Assembly (NCBI GenBank): GCA_025602905.1
Contig: JAHLKI010000060.1
Span: 1-61,168 of the forward strand
Direction: 5' to 3'
Length of the DNA stretch: 61,168 nucleotides
DNA from: Phlyctochytrium arcticum
Lineage: Eukaryota > Chytridiomycota > Chytridiomycetes > Chytridiales > Chytridiaceae
The translations under genes and the position numbers were made by a program. Of the stretch, positions 9,732 through 20,989 are shown in pieces. Position 1 is the first letter of the stretch; each line of letters starts with the position of its first letter. Under the pieces are notes generated by a model. It did not search any database. It had not been told where the DNA came from and saw only the letters and a list, made by a program, of their open reading frames with translations.

Positions 9732-10547
9732 ATGTCCTTTATTTGTTATGCCTACTATCTGATAGGTGCTGTCATTTAGCTCTCAGCTTTAGTGGTAGCT
9801 AGTTCTGCTAACCCTATTCTTCGTATTGCATACTTGATTGCTACCTTTTTAGGTGGTTCACTTCTAATGATTTAGTAGGATTTTTACTTTTTAGGTTTAA
9901 CTTATATTATTGTTTACGTAGGGGCGATTATGATCTTATTCCTATTTGTTATTATGATGGTCCAAATTTCTGATCCTATTGGGGTTAACCATGCCAGTAT
10001 CAGCCCTTCTGCCATTACCGGTCCCGCTGCTCCCGTAGCCGCTGCAGCCTCTACCTCCTCCAAAGGGGGGTGTCTGGTCCTTTGGACCGCACCTGTTACT
10101 GCCGCCACCCATCCAGATCATCGTTTAATTTCCCTTGCGTTGGCATCTACCCTGAATGAATCAACCTCTCTGAGTCCTTTGGACCGCGATCTGGTAGCTG
10201 GCCCAAGCTTTGCTGGGGCTGGCAACCCCAGCTTTGCTGGGGTCGCTTCTGTTGCCACCGATTCCTCCACCTTATCCAACCGCACCCCCACCCTCATGGG
10301 ATGGCGCAGTGGTTTGGCATTAGGAGCCGCCTCAGGGGCTGCTGCCATTGGGGTCACCGCACCTGTCAACGGTTCTGCTCTTTACTTTTACCCTGCTTGG
10401 TCTATTGAATTCCACACTCTTACTGATTTACAAACTTTTGCCAATCTTCTTTATGTTGGTTATTCTGTTGCTTTTCTTTTAATTGGTGTTACCCTATGGG
10501 TCACCATGATTGGTATCATTAAAGTAACTACTTCCGGTGGTGCTTAA
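9732..10547 (+). CDS. nad6: NADH dehydrogenase subunit 6 with in-frame GC-element insert
   Basis: Membrane subunit of complex I, ATG 9732 to TAA 10545-10547, 271 residues against roughly 200 in most fungi. The N-terminal membrane part is normal (LGLTYIIVYVGAIMILFLFV) and so is the C-terminal part (DLQTFANLLYVGYSVAFLLI). Between them, residues about 85-215 form a long hydrophilic Ala/Ser/Thr/Pro-rich loop. Much of its DNA is recognisable GC palindrome: GGTCCTTTGGACC (10079), GTCCTTTGGAC (10174), and a CCAGCTTTGCTGG repeat (about 10205-10245, giving PSFAGAGNPSFAGV). The element family that breaks pseudogenes elsewhere is here carried in frame. Whether the insert is tolerated, spliced or processed cannot be told from sequence. 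Confidence 0.92.
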
Positions 10548-10675
10548 GCACACCATGACCTTTGGTGTGTGAGTTTGATGGATTAAAAGACCGAAGGCCC
10601 CCCTGTTGCCCCCTCACCCGCGTCCAGAGGACGTGAGAGGTGATCGTGGATGGATAGTCAAACATCTCTTTTATT

Positions 10676-10978
10676 ATGATGAGTTCTGTTTCTTTTTTTG
10701 GTGCTCATTGGGTAGCATAGCCTTTAGCCTTATATCTTTAGGGGTTGATTGCTTTTCTATTTAATGGGGGTAAAAACCTCTTAATGTTAGTTATCTCATT
10801 AGAACTACTTTTACTTTCTGTTGGATTGTTCTTAGTTAACATTGGGTATCAACTTGATGATTTAGTTGGTCCTAACCTTACTTAGTTGATCCTTCCTCTT
10901 GCAGGTGCTGAATCTGCAATTGCTTTAGCTTTATTGGTAGCTTACTACCCTTAGAGAGGTTCTATTTTATTGGGTTGA
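10676..10978 (+). CDS. nad4L: NADH dehydrogenase subunit 4L
   Basis: Small complex I membrane subunit, about 100 residues, to TGA 10976-10978. Family blocks ISLELLLLSVGLFLVN and AGAESAIALALLVAYYPLRGSI are clear. Two adjacent ATGs (10676 and 10679) could start it. UAG encodes Leu at several positions, including the LRGS motif. The upstream spacer (10548-10675) holds hairpins CACACCATGACCTTTGGTGTG and a GTCC..GGAC stem. Confidence 0.94.
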
Positions 10979-11150
10979 CCCCTACGGGGTCGCCCACCCC
11001 ATGGGGGGTGGGTCAGATCTTGTCCCTCCTGATCCCAGGTGGCGTCTATGACGCTACTTGGTCCCACCCCCTGCGGCGTCAGAGATGACCTGGCCCAGCC
11101 ACCCCACCCCTTTGGGGGTGGGTACCAGGTTGGGGGTGGTGTCACGGCGC
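10979..11150. repeat. GC-rich palindrome cluster between nad4L and atp6
   Basis: Stems include GACCCCTACGGGGTC (10978), a CCCACCCCATGGGGGGTGGG stem, GGCGTCTATGACGC (11042) and a CCACCCCTTTGGGGGTGG stem (about 11104). An open frame can be drawn across it but it has no recognisable protein content. Confidence 0.65.
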
Positions 11151-11188
11151 TAGTCGCTAGGTTATTGAATTTATGCATCAACATCCGT

Positions 11189-11926
11189 ATGATGTCAAAC
11201 TTTTTAGTATTTAGTTCCCCTATGGAACAATACGAAATCTATCCTGTGATTCAATTGTTAAATATTAACAATGTCAACTTTGCGTTGCTTGTAGCCGCGT
11301 TTATTAGTATTATTTTAACTTATATTGGTACTGTACGTGGTGAAATTGTAGCTAACTGGTGGGGTATTTAGAGTGAATCTTTATACAGAACTATTTAGAA
11401 TATGGTTGAAAACTATATTGGTCCAAAATTTACTATTTATTTACCATTACTTTACACTATGTTCCATTTGATCTTATTTGGTAACTTAATTGGTATGGTT
11501 CCTTATAGTTCTACTCCTACTGTTGAAATTGTTATGACTTAGAGTATGGCTATTACCTTATTATTTGGTATTTTAATTATTGGTTTCCTTAGCCACAAAC
11601 AATATCTTTTTGCTGCCTTTTTACCAGCTGGTACCCCATTAGGTTTAGTACCTTTAATGATTGCATTAGAAGTTTTATCTTATGGTACCAGAGCTTTAAG
11701 TTTAGGTCTAAGATTGGCTGTTAATATGATTACCGGTCATATTCTTGTTAAAGTTATTGTTGGTTTCATTTGGGCTGCTTACCTTAAAGGTACTTCCCTC
11801 TTGGTTCTATCTTTACCTTTATTACTATTAACTCTTTTCTTAGCATTAGAGTTATTAATTGCTTACCTTCAGGCTTATATTTTTGTATTTATTACTTGTA
11901 TTACTTTCAAAGATATGGCTAAATAA
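11189..11926 (+). CDS. atp6: ATP synthase F0 subunit a
   Basis: Proton-channel subunit of the F1F0 ATP synthase, 245 residues. The conserved helix ALSLGLRLAVNMITGHILVK carries the essential arginine (in LRLAVN), followed by ALELLIAYLQAYIFVFITC near the C-terminus. The start MMSNFLVFSSPMEQYEI fits fungal ATP6, in which a short leader precedes SPLEQFEI. Length is normal. UAG appears as Leu in the N-terminal half. It is followed at once by a GC cluster (11955-12016) and then the plasmid-derived region. Confidence 0.95.
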
Positions 11927-11954
11927 AAAACCTGCCATGGTCTAAATGACCGAT

Positions 11955-12016
11955 TGCGAACCCCTGGCCAGCCCCATCCGGGGCTGGCAGCCCCCCCTGA
12001 GGGGGGGGCCGGGGGT
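11955..12016. repeat. GC double-hairpin element at the atp6/dpo junction
   Basis: The pair GCCAGCCCC-ATCC-GGGGCTGGC is followed by a CCCCCCTGAGGGGGG stem, nearly the same as the elements at 720-770 and 6690-6740. It abuts exactly the point where the C-terminal dpo fragment begins, so it marks a rearrangement breakpoint. Confidence 0.7.
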
Positions 12017-12019
12017 TTG

Positions 12020-12565
12020 TATGGTAGTTTTGGTCTTAAACCCATTACTGAAAGATCTGAGTTTGTAAAAGTTTCTGATATTCCTGCGGTCCATAGGACC
12101 ACATTATTACTGATGTTCCAGTAGATGATAACTTACACTTTGTTACTTATGAAGTTGATCATGATCCTGTTTTACTTTCTTTAATGGATCCCTCTACTCA
12201 CCCAGAATCCTATATCAGTGGTAAAAATATATCTCAGCCCGTAGGGCCATGTCGCTATTGCTAGTGCCATGGCCCGTAGGGCCATGTTGATGTATACTCA
12301 CAAATTAAGCAATAAAGATAGTCTGGTTGGTCTTTATGACCGTGATACTGATTCCCTGGTTTAGGACAAACCTATGGATCCTTCTCTACTAGGAACTGAC
12401 TTAGGTCAATTTGAATACGAGTACAAAATTAATGAAGCTTTCTTTATCTCTCCTAAACTATACTATATGGATTGTGTGAATCCTACTAATGATAAACCAG
12501 TCACTATTATTAAAGCTAAAGGTGCTGATTCTAAAGCTATGTCTCGTGACCCCTTTGGGGTCTAA
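12020..12565 (+). pseudogene. dpo: dpo C-terminal fragment: B-family DNA polymerase palm
   Basis: The fragment begins inside polymerase motif B (YGSFGLKP), is shifted by a GGTCCATAGGACC palindrome (about 12086), resumes at 12106 and is shifted again by CCCGTAGGG repeats (about 12239-12285). It then shows motif C, YDRDTDSLV (about 12335-12361), followed by LGQFEYEYKINEAFFISPKLYY, typical of linear-plasmid DNA polymerases. It ends at TAA 12563-12565 in another GC hairpin. Motif A and the region before motif B are absent here and in the N-terminal fragment at 1168-2609. The polymerase was therefore split and partly lost. Frames are otherwise open and codons look like the host's, so decay is recent or slow. 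Confidence 0.82.
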
Positions 12566-12622
12566 GGGGTCACAGTAAACCCGTATTTCAAACCAAGCCA
12601 GGCAGCCCTGAAAAATTACCTT

Positions 12623-12982
12623 ATGAAAGGTGCCATGACTCAGCCAATTGACAATACTCTGGATACCTTTTTAGCAGATCATAAAATCACTCGTACTGAT
12701 GTCGCAAGTATTGGTATGTGGATCGGACAGTTTTTCCTTGATCGTGGTCTCTTTTCCTTTTAAGTCAACAGCCTATCCTCTGGTGTTTACGTCAGTGGCC
12801 AACTTAGTGATATGGTTTTGATTGATCCACTTCAAGATGGTCTTTTGGACCATGATGATGCTGGTGTATTGGATTTCACTATGAACCCTGATTACAAATC
12901 ATGGTGGCAGAGCCACTGTCATTTCGGTGAGGAAGTTAATACCACTCTACCGATGGTCGTTGAACCATTAACCTGGTGTTAA
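12623..12982 (+). pseudogene. rpo: rpo fragment A: phage-type RNA polymerase remnant
   Basis: About 120 codons in one frame, interrupted by an in-frame TAA at 12761-12763 and ending at TAA 12980-12982. It reads KITRTDVASIGMWIGQFF and ends NTTLPMVVEPLTW, which lines up with TRTDVARIGLVVLQFF and TTPLPMIVPPLPW in fragment B (14087-14557). The (M/V)VxPLxW block is characteristic of single-subunit T7-like RNA polymerases just before the thumb/palm. The two fragments clearly differ in sequence, so they come from different source genes. Downstream of the PLTW block the sequence changes to unrelated ORF material, marking a recombination junction. Confidence 0.65.
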
Positions 12983-13679
12983 TATCTATACACTTCAAGA
13001 GTATATTCATGATACTATTAAAAACGGTAAACTGACTAGTAATGTTATTTTTATTTCTCGTAATGGTACCACTTATGGTAATTACGACTTAGCTGGAGTG
13101 ACTGTTAGATCTAAAAATCTTGATGGTTTTATCGAAAGTGTCCGTAGTAATCCTACGATTATTGATAACACTATTATTGGTTTGATTGGACTACTTTCAG
13201 TAGATCCTTTGTCTCATATCGTATGGCTGGCCGGGGGCCGTGGTGGTGATATTAATCGTCGCCATATTCTTTCTCCTATTCAGATTCGCTTCTCACTTTT
13301 CCTTGTTGAATGGCTTGGCTATAGTAGTCTTATGGAAACTGTCCGTGTTTCTTTCGGTCTTAGTAATACTCAGTATACTCATGTACCTAAAGGCTCCAAA
13401 GGATCTGCTCCTGATGCTACTTCAGCAGTTTCTACTGCTACTGCCGACTCTTCAGCTTCAAAATCTATTGCTTTTGCTGATACAGCCCTTGACGAAGATG
13501 CCCCAGCAACTAATGTTGCTGATGCCTATTCTCATGCTAGTTCTGAATCTGATTCCGTTGAATTAACTAAACCCGGGTCAGAATCAAGTGGTGAAATTAA
13601 ATTTAGCTCAACTAACGTTGGCACTGGGTCCTTAGGGGCCCCCCACCCTTTCTCTATTACCTTCTTCTATTTCTCATAA
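12978..13679 (+). CDS. Unrecognised ORF with Ser/Ala-rich C-terminal half
   Basis: A frame is open from about 12978 to TAA 13677-13679, overlapping the end of rpo fragment A; no ATG near its start was identified (a GTG lies at 13098). The first 135 or so residues look like a folded domain (for example NIYTLQEYIHDTIKNGK and RRHILSPIQIRFSLFLVEW). From about 13400 it becomes low-complexity, rich in Ser, Ala, Asp and Thr. I do not recognise a family. Given its neighbours it could be part of a linear-plasmid gene, for example the N-terminal region of a polymerase, but that is inference. The next frame (rpo fragment B) overlaps its end. Confidence 0.4.
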   Translation, partial: VNIYTLQEYIHDTIKNGKLTSNVIFISRNGTTYGNYDLAGVTVRSKNLDGFIESVRSNPTIIDNTIIGLIGLLSVDPLSHIVWLAGGRGGDINRRHILSPIQIRFSLFLVEWLGYSSLMETVRVSFGLSNTQYTHVPKGSKGSAPDATSAVSTATADSSASKSIAFADTALDEDAPATNVADAYSHASSESDSVELTKPGSESSGEIKFSSTNVGTGSLGAPHPFSITFFYFS

Positions 13680-14935
13680 AGGGCGTCAAGGAGAACCCGG
13701 TCATAAAGACCACCTCTCCCCTTATTTATCTTTGGTTCAATCCAAACTAGATCAACATGGCTATAATTATGCTGAAGCACAATTGGCTATTGAAACTAGT
13801 ATTGTCTCTGAAATGCAGGATATGGTCCTAAGGACCATCCTTCATACTTGCCTCTACTTACTACCGTCTGGTCAAAAGACCAACTTAATTCTCGCTTTAC
13901 TATGTGGGGTGTTGAATGTCGTAAACGTTATGTGAAATTACCGTTTCTGCAAGAATTATTTACCGAACATTCATAGATGGAATCTTTAATTGTTAGTTTG
14001 TCTAAATTTAAATACTTGGAAGTCATCCAAGTTGCATATGCTATTGGTTACAGTATGGTAAAAAATCCCATATTTAGCTTAATAAATTGGACATGCGAGT
14101 TGACGCATATTTAGCTCAGTATGGTAAAACTCGTACCGATGTTGCTAGAATTGGTTTGGTAGTGCTTCAGTTCTTTATGAACGAAAATGTATTCGTTGTT
14201 AAATTTGTTGACTCTGATTTTGTTGATTTAATTACTAGTGAAGACGACACTGATATTATTACTAGAACTGGTAAAACTTATATGGATATCAATCCTGAAT
14301 ATGCTTCACTTGGTCAAAGATTCGATAATGATTCAACTACCCCCTTGCCTATGATTGTTCCTCCATTACCTTGGGGTCCCTCCAAATCTGGTGGGTACTT
14401 AAGTAATACTAATATTCACGAGCCTCTAGTACATGTCTCATACCCCAACCTACATACAGTAGCTGTCACTGATGATGTTTATTCCGTAGTCAATAGATTA
14501 CAATCTACACCGCTTAGAATCCTTAAACTATGTTACTCAGGATCAACCTGCTATTAAAAAAATATTGGAAAGTAATGTATTGAATGAACATATGGTTTTC
14601 AACCATATTGCTTCAATTTATCAGTCTCACACTCTTTATAATCCCGTGTTTCTAGACTTCAGAGGTAGAACCTATACCTCTTCAAATTTATGCCCTGAAG
14701 GTCCCGATTTAGGCCGAGCCTTACTTCTGTTCGATCATGCCGAACCATTAACCGCCTCTGGGTTAGTCAAAATGGCTATTGCTAACTTCTATGGACTTAA
14801 TAAACTAACTATTGATGAACGTTAGGCTTGGGTTGATCAAAATATGGCCAGCATTTAGGATTTAACCCCTGAATTTGTTAGTACCAGTGACAAATCCTTC
14901 CAGTTTATTGCCGCTTCTCTTGCTTTACGCTCCGG
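13672..14935 (+). pseudogene. rpo: rpo fragment B: phage-type RNA polymerase, broken
   Basis: The fragment starts ISHKGRQGEPGHKDHL in frame with 13732. A GGTCCTAAGGACC palindrome (about 13825) shifts the frame; the continuation reads SRFTMWGVECRKRYVKLPFL. A third frame from about 14087 has TRTDVARIGLVVLQFFMNE and TTPLPMIVPPLPW. Near 14525 it shifts again to a frame containing NPVFLDFRGRTYTSSNLCPE (about 14656-14695). DFRGRTY is the diagnostic motif of mitochondrial and T7-type RNA polymerases. It then runs to a GC cluster at 14932. The catalytic palm motifs beyond this point were not found, so it is truncated and non-functional. Fragmentary similarity may continue to about 15240 among GC hairpins. 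Confidence 0.8.
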
Positions 14936-15340
14936 TCCAAAGGACCGACCCCAAAGGGGTTGGGCCAGCGGGTCATGTTGACCCGCAGGACCTTGATTTG
15001 CCATTACCTTGACAACGACTATCTTAAAATGTTTCACGATCAAGCCTGGCGTCTCCGACGCTGCTTTAGTCAAAATGGCCAATAGGCCCGCATCGGTTCA
15101 ACGGCTGTGCCGCCATCCAGGTCCGAAAAGATTGAAAATTCCTACTCTGCCTCATAAACACCCTCAACTTACTGGTGGTGGTTTTACCGCTACTGGCCCC
15201 CGGTCCAAAGGACCGGGGGGCACCCTTTTTGTAGATAGTTATAAGGGTCTGCAGCTGTGAGGTAAATACCTTGTATCAGATGGCTGCGCAACCAGCGGCG
15301 GGTCAGCATGACCGCCGCAGGCCCCCCACTGGGTCGGGGT
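14932..15340. repeat. GC-palindrome rich region before trnL
   Basis: Elements include CCGGTCCAAAGGACCG (14934), GCGGGTCATGTTGACCCGC (14959), GGCGTCTCCGACGC (15050), CCGGTCCAAAGGACCGG (15201) and GGCGGGTCAGCATGACCGCC (15297). Members of all three main short palindrome families lie within 400 bases. Only rpo debris lies between them. Confidence 0.7.
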
Positions 15341-15344
15341 TTGT

Positions 15345-15427
15345 TTGCCTGTGGAGAAATTGGTATACTCAGTGGACTCTAAATCCACCCCCTCTTTGGG
15401 TTGTGGGTTCAAATCCCACCAGGCTCA
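15345..15427 (+). tRNA. trnL(cua): tRNA-Leu (CTA anticodon), reads UAG
   Basis: The anticodon arm is GTGGA-CTCTAAA-TCCAC, so the anticodon is CTA, cognate to the codon UAG. The long variable arm and the D-arm pattern AAATTGGTA are those of a class II leucine tRNA. The T arm is GTGGG-TTCAAAT-CCCAC, and the acceptor 3' strand is CAGGCTC with discriminator A. The 5' strand TTGCCTG mismatches at positions 1 (T:C) and 2 (T:T). Together with UAG at conserved leucines in every gene, this establishes the UAG-to-Leu code in this mtDNA. Confidence 0.94.
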
Positions 15428-15520
15428 GACAGCATCGGTGGTGGTGACCTTGATGGCGGCACAGCCGTTGGACCGCACCGTGACTGGTATTGATTTTAAT
15501 GTTTCACACAATGTCTCACA

Positions 15521-15670
15521 ATGCCTCAATTCAATCCTTTTTGGTGGGTTAATTTAATTTCTTGGGCTTTTGCCATCATTAGTTTCCTTACTTGGTACCA
15601 CCAAGCAATCAGTTTCCCAAGCACTTTACGTATTCAATTATCAAGAGCTGTTATGTTGTTCTATTTCTGA
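15521..15670 (+). CDS. atp8: ATP synthase subunit 8
   Basis: A 49-residue single-span protein of the F0 stator. It reads MPQFNPFWWVNLISWAF, the typical MPQ.xPF start, then a hydrophobic helix and a basic tail (TLRIQLSRAVMLFYF), ending at TGA. Length matches fungal ATP8 (about 48-55). The other nearby ATG (15511) is in a different frame. A GC-element spacer (15671-15803) with GCGGTCATGCTGACCCGC follows before nad2. Confidence 0.93.
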   Translation: MPQFNPFWWVNLISWAFAIISFLTWYHQAISFPSTLRIQLSRAVMLFYF

Positions 15671-15803
15671 TGACATCACCCTGCATGAAGGGGTGGCTTG
15701 TCTGCTAACCACAGAGAGGTGAAGGATTCAGCCAACCGAGCGGTCATGCTGACCCGCTGGGGTGGGTATCGGATACCAAACCTCCTATTCAATTCGCATA
15801 TTA

Positions 15804-17258
15804 ATGATTCTAGCTTTAGGTAGTCTTTTTAGTATTTATTAGATTTTCTTATGTTTACCGGGTGCATAGGATACAGCCCATCTAGGGGCCTAGAAAAATC
15901 AATTTTTAAGTAGAGTAACCCTATTAGTTTTGGGTGTTTATTTAGCTTTTATTATCGACTCTTCCTATCACTGGGTAGGTGATGTTGTATTTTTAGATGG
16001 TTTAGTTCTTGTTTCTAATACCATTTTAACAGGGGAAATTTATTTAATTTTATAGGTTATTGCTATTGTACATCTTCAAGGTTTATTTGAAAACCGTCCA
16101 GAGATTTATTAGATTATTGGGTCTAATTTAACTGGTTTAATTTATTTAATTTCATCTGCAGATTGGATCGTTACTGTTACCGCTTGGGAATTATTTAATT
16201 TATCCCTTTATCTCTTGACTGCTATGACTCCTACCGCATCCATTGGACGTGGGGGTGGGGCAGCTGCTTTATCTGCAGCTATTAAATATTTTCTCTTAAG
16301 TGCTGTTACTACCACCTTATTACTTTTAGGTGTTGCTTTCCTTTATGCTCAAACTGGTAGTACCCATTATGATAGTATTTCTATGCAATTAGCTATGACA
16401 GCGTCATAGACGCCGCAATCAGGTTAGATTTTAGGTGCTTGGGTAGGTATTATTGTTACCTTCTTATTTAAATTATCAGCTGCTCCTTTCCACTTAGTTG
16501 GTCCTGATATTTATGATGGTGTACCTACTACTACCACTACTTGGATGATTCATATTCCTAAATTTGCAGTAATTTTACTATTGATTCAACTTTAGACCTT
16601 ACAAGTATGTGATAGTGAAACAGCCTTTTTCTAGGTATAGGCAGGGTTGGCTTCTATCATTGTTGGTTCTATTGGATTGGGTTCACAATTTCGTATTAAA
16701 AGATTTTAGGCTTATAGTTCTATTTCCCATGTTGGTTTTATGCTTTAGTGCTTAGCAACTGGTAGTTCTGCTGCCGGGTTTTATTACTAGGTTATTTATC
16801 TTTTAACTTCTTTAAGTATTTTTGCCTTGTTATTAGGTATTGGTCAAGCCATTGGCCGTGAAGTTACCTTGATTTCTCAACTGAGTGGTCTCTTTTCCTT
16901 AAACCCTGGTGCTGCTTTGGCCTTAGGTTTTAGTCTTTTTGGTTTAGCTGGTGTTCCTCCTATCGCTGGTTTCTTTGGTAAATTACTTGCTTTACAATCT
17001 TTCATTTCACAAGGCTGGTATTGGGTTTCTATTTAGGCTGTTCTGGTTTCTGTTATCAGTGCTGCTTACTATCTTTACCTTATTAAAGTTACTCATTTTG
17101 ATCGACCAGCGGCCGCAGGTACACTATCTCGTATGGGATCTGGTTTGGCTTTACCTGCTTCAGTTACTACTACTATTGCCTTGTAGAGTACTTTTAACGT
17201 CTTATTTTTAATGTCTCCTGCTTCTTTTATTGGCTTAGCTTCTGCTGCCTACTTTTGA
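15804..17258 (+). CDS. nad2: NADH dehydrogenase subunit 2
   Basis: Antiporter-like complex I subunit, about 484 residues, ATG 15804 to TGA 17256-17258. Signature stretches are KLSAAPFHLVGPDIYDGVP, RFLAYSSISHVGFMLLCLA and FSLFGLAGVPPIAGFFGKL. Several conserved leucines are UAG. A short palindrome (GCGTCATAGACGC, 16397-16409) is inserted in frame, with its internal UAG decoded as Leu (TASLTPQ). That is a small in-frame hairpin, as in nad6 but tiny. No introns. Confidence 0.95.
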
Positions 17259-17261
17259 TTT

Positions 17262-17400
17262 TTGATCACCCGGCGGCCCCCCCAGAGCGGCCCCCCATGG
17301 GGGGCTGCAACCCCACCACCCCACCCCTTTGGGGTGGGTACCAGGTGGGGTCGCTGCCGCTGCTACCCCCCATCCATTGGGTTTGGGGGTTTCACAACAA
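17262..17400. repeat. GC-palindrome spacer between nad2 and trnW
   Basis: Stems such as GCGGCCCCCCATGGGGGGC and CCACCCCTTTGGGGTGG (about 17320). A comparable cluster follows trnW (17473-17575) with CCCATCCCCTACAGGGGATGGG and GCGGCTATGCCGC. No gene was seen in either. Confidence 0.65.
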
Positions 17401-17472
17401 ATGGGCGTAGTTCAATGGTTAGAACTCTGGTCTCCAAAACCAGCAATATAGGTTCGAGTCCTATCGCCCCTG
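17401..17472 (+). tRNA. trnW: tRNA-Trp (CCA), one 5' acceptor mismatch
   Basis: The anticodon arm is CTGGT-CTCCAAA-ACCAG, giving CCA, which reads UGG only. That agrees with the use of UGA as a stop. The T arm is ATAGG-TTCGAGT-CCTAT and the acceptor 3' strand is CGCCCCT with G at the discriminator. The 5' strand ATGGGCG mismatches only at position 2 (T:C). Confidence 0.93.
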
Positions 17473-17609
17473 CCAACCCCAACCCCCATCCCCTACAGGG
17501 GATGGGGTTTGGGTTTGGGCCAGCGGCTATGCCGCCGCCCCAGCTCAACCCCCTGATGGGGTCAGGCTAGGGTGCAACTAGAGTGAGGAATTTCAATCGT
17601 TTTGCAGCT

Positions 17610-20895
<3,286 letters not shown>

Positions 20896-20989
20896 TTTGA
20901 TTCTTTTCTTGATTGGCCAGCTTTGGTTGGCCTACCTTAATTATGCGGAAGCCAAGCTTCCATGAGAAAATTTCTTTATCCCGATACCT

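Noticed and set aside
13240..13566. Leu-rich ORF overlapping the Ser-rich ORF
   Set aside because: It is the shadow frame of the Ser-rich region (TCT/GCT repeats read out of frame).
15290..15320. Repeats reminiscent of CRISPR or phage attachment sites
   Set aside because: The repeats are dispersed self-complementary palindromes with irregular spacing and no spacers or cas genes.
17401..17472. UGA read as tryptophan, as in many fungal mitochondria
   Set aside because: tRNA-Trp has anticodon CCA, UGA terminates many genes at the expected length, and no in-frame UGA was seen in conserved genes.
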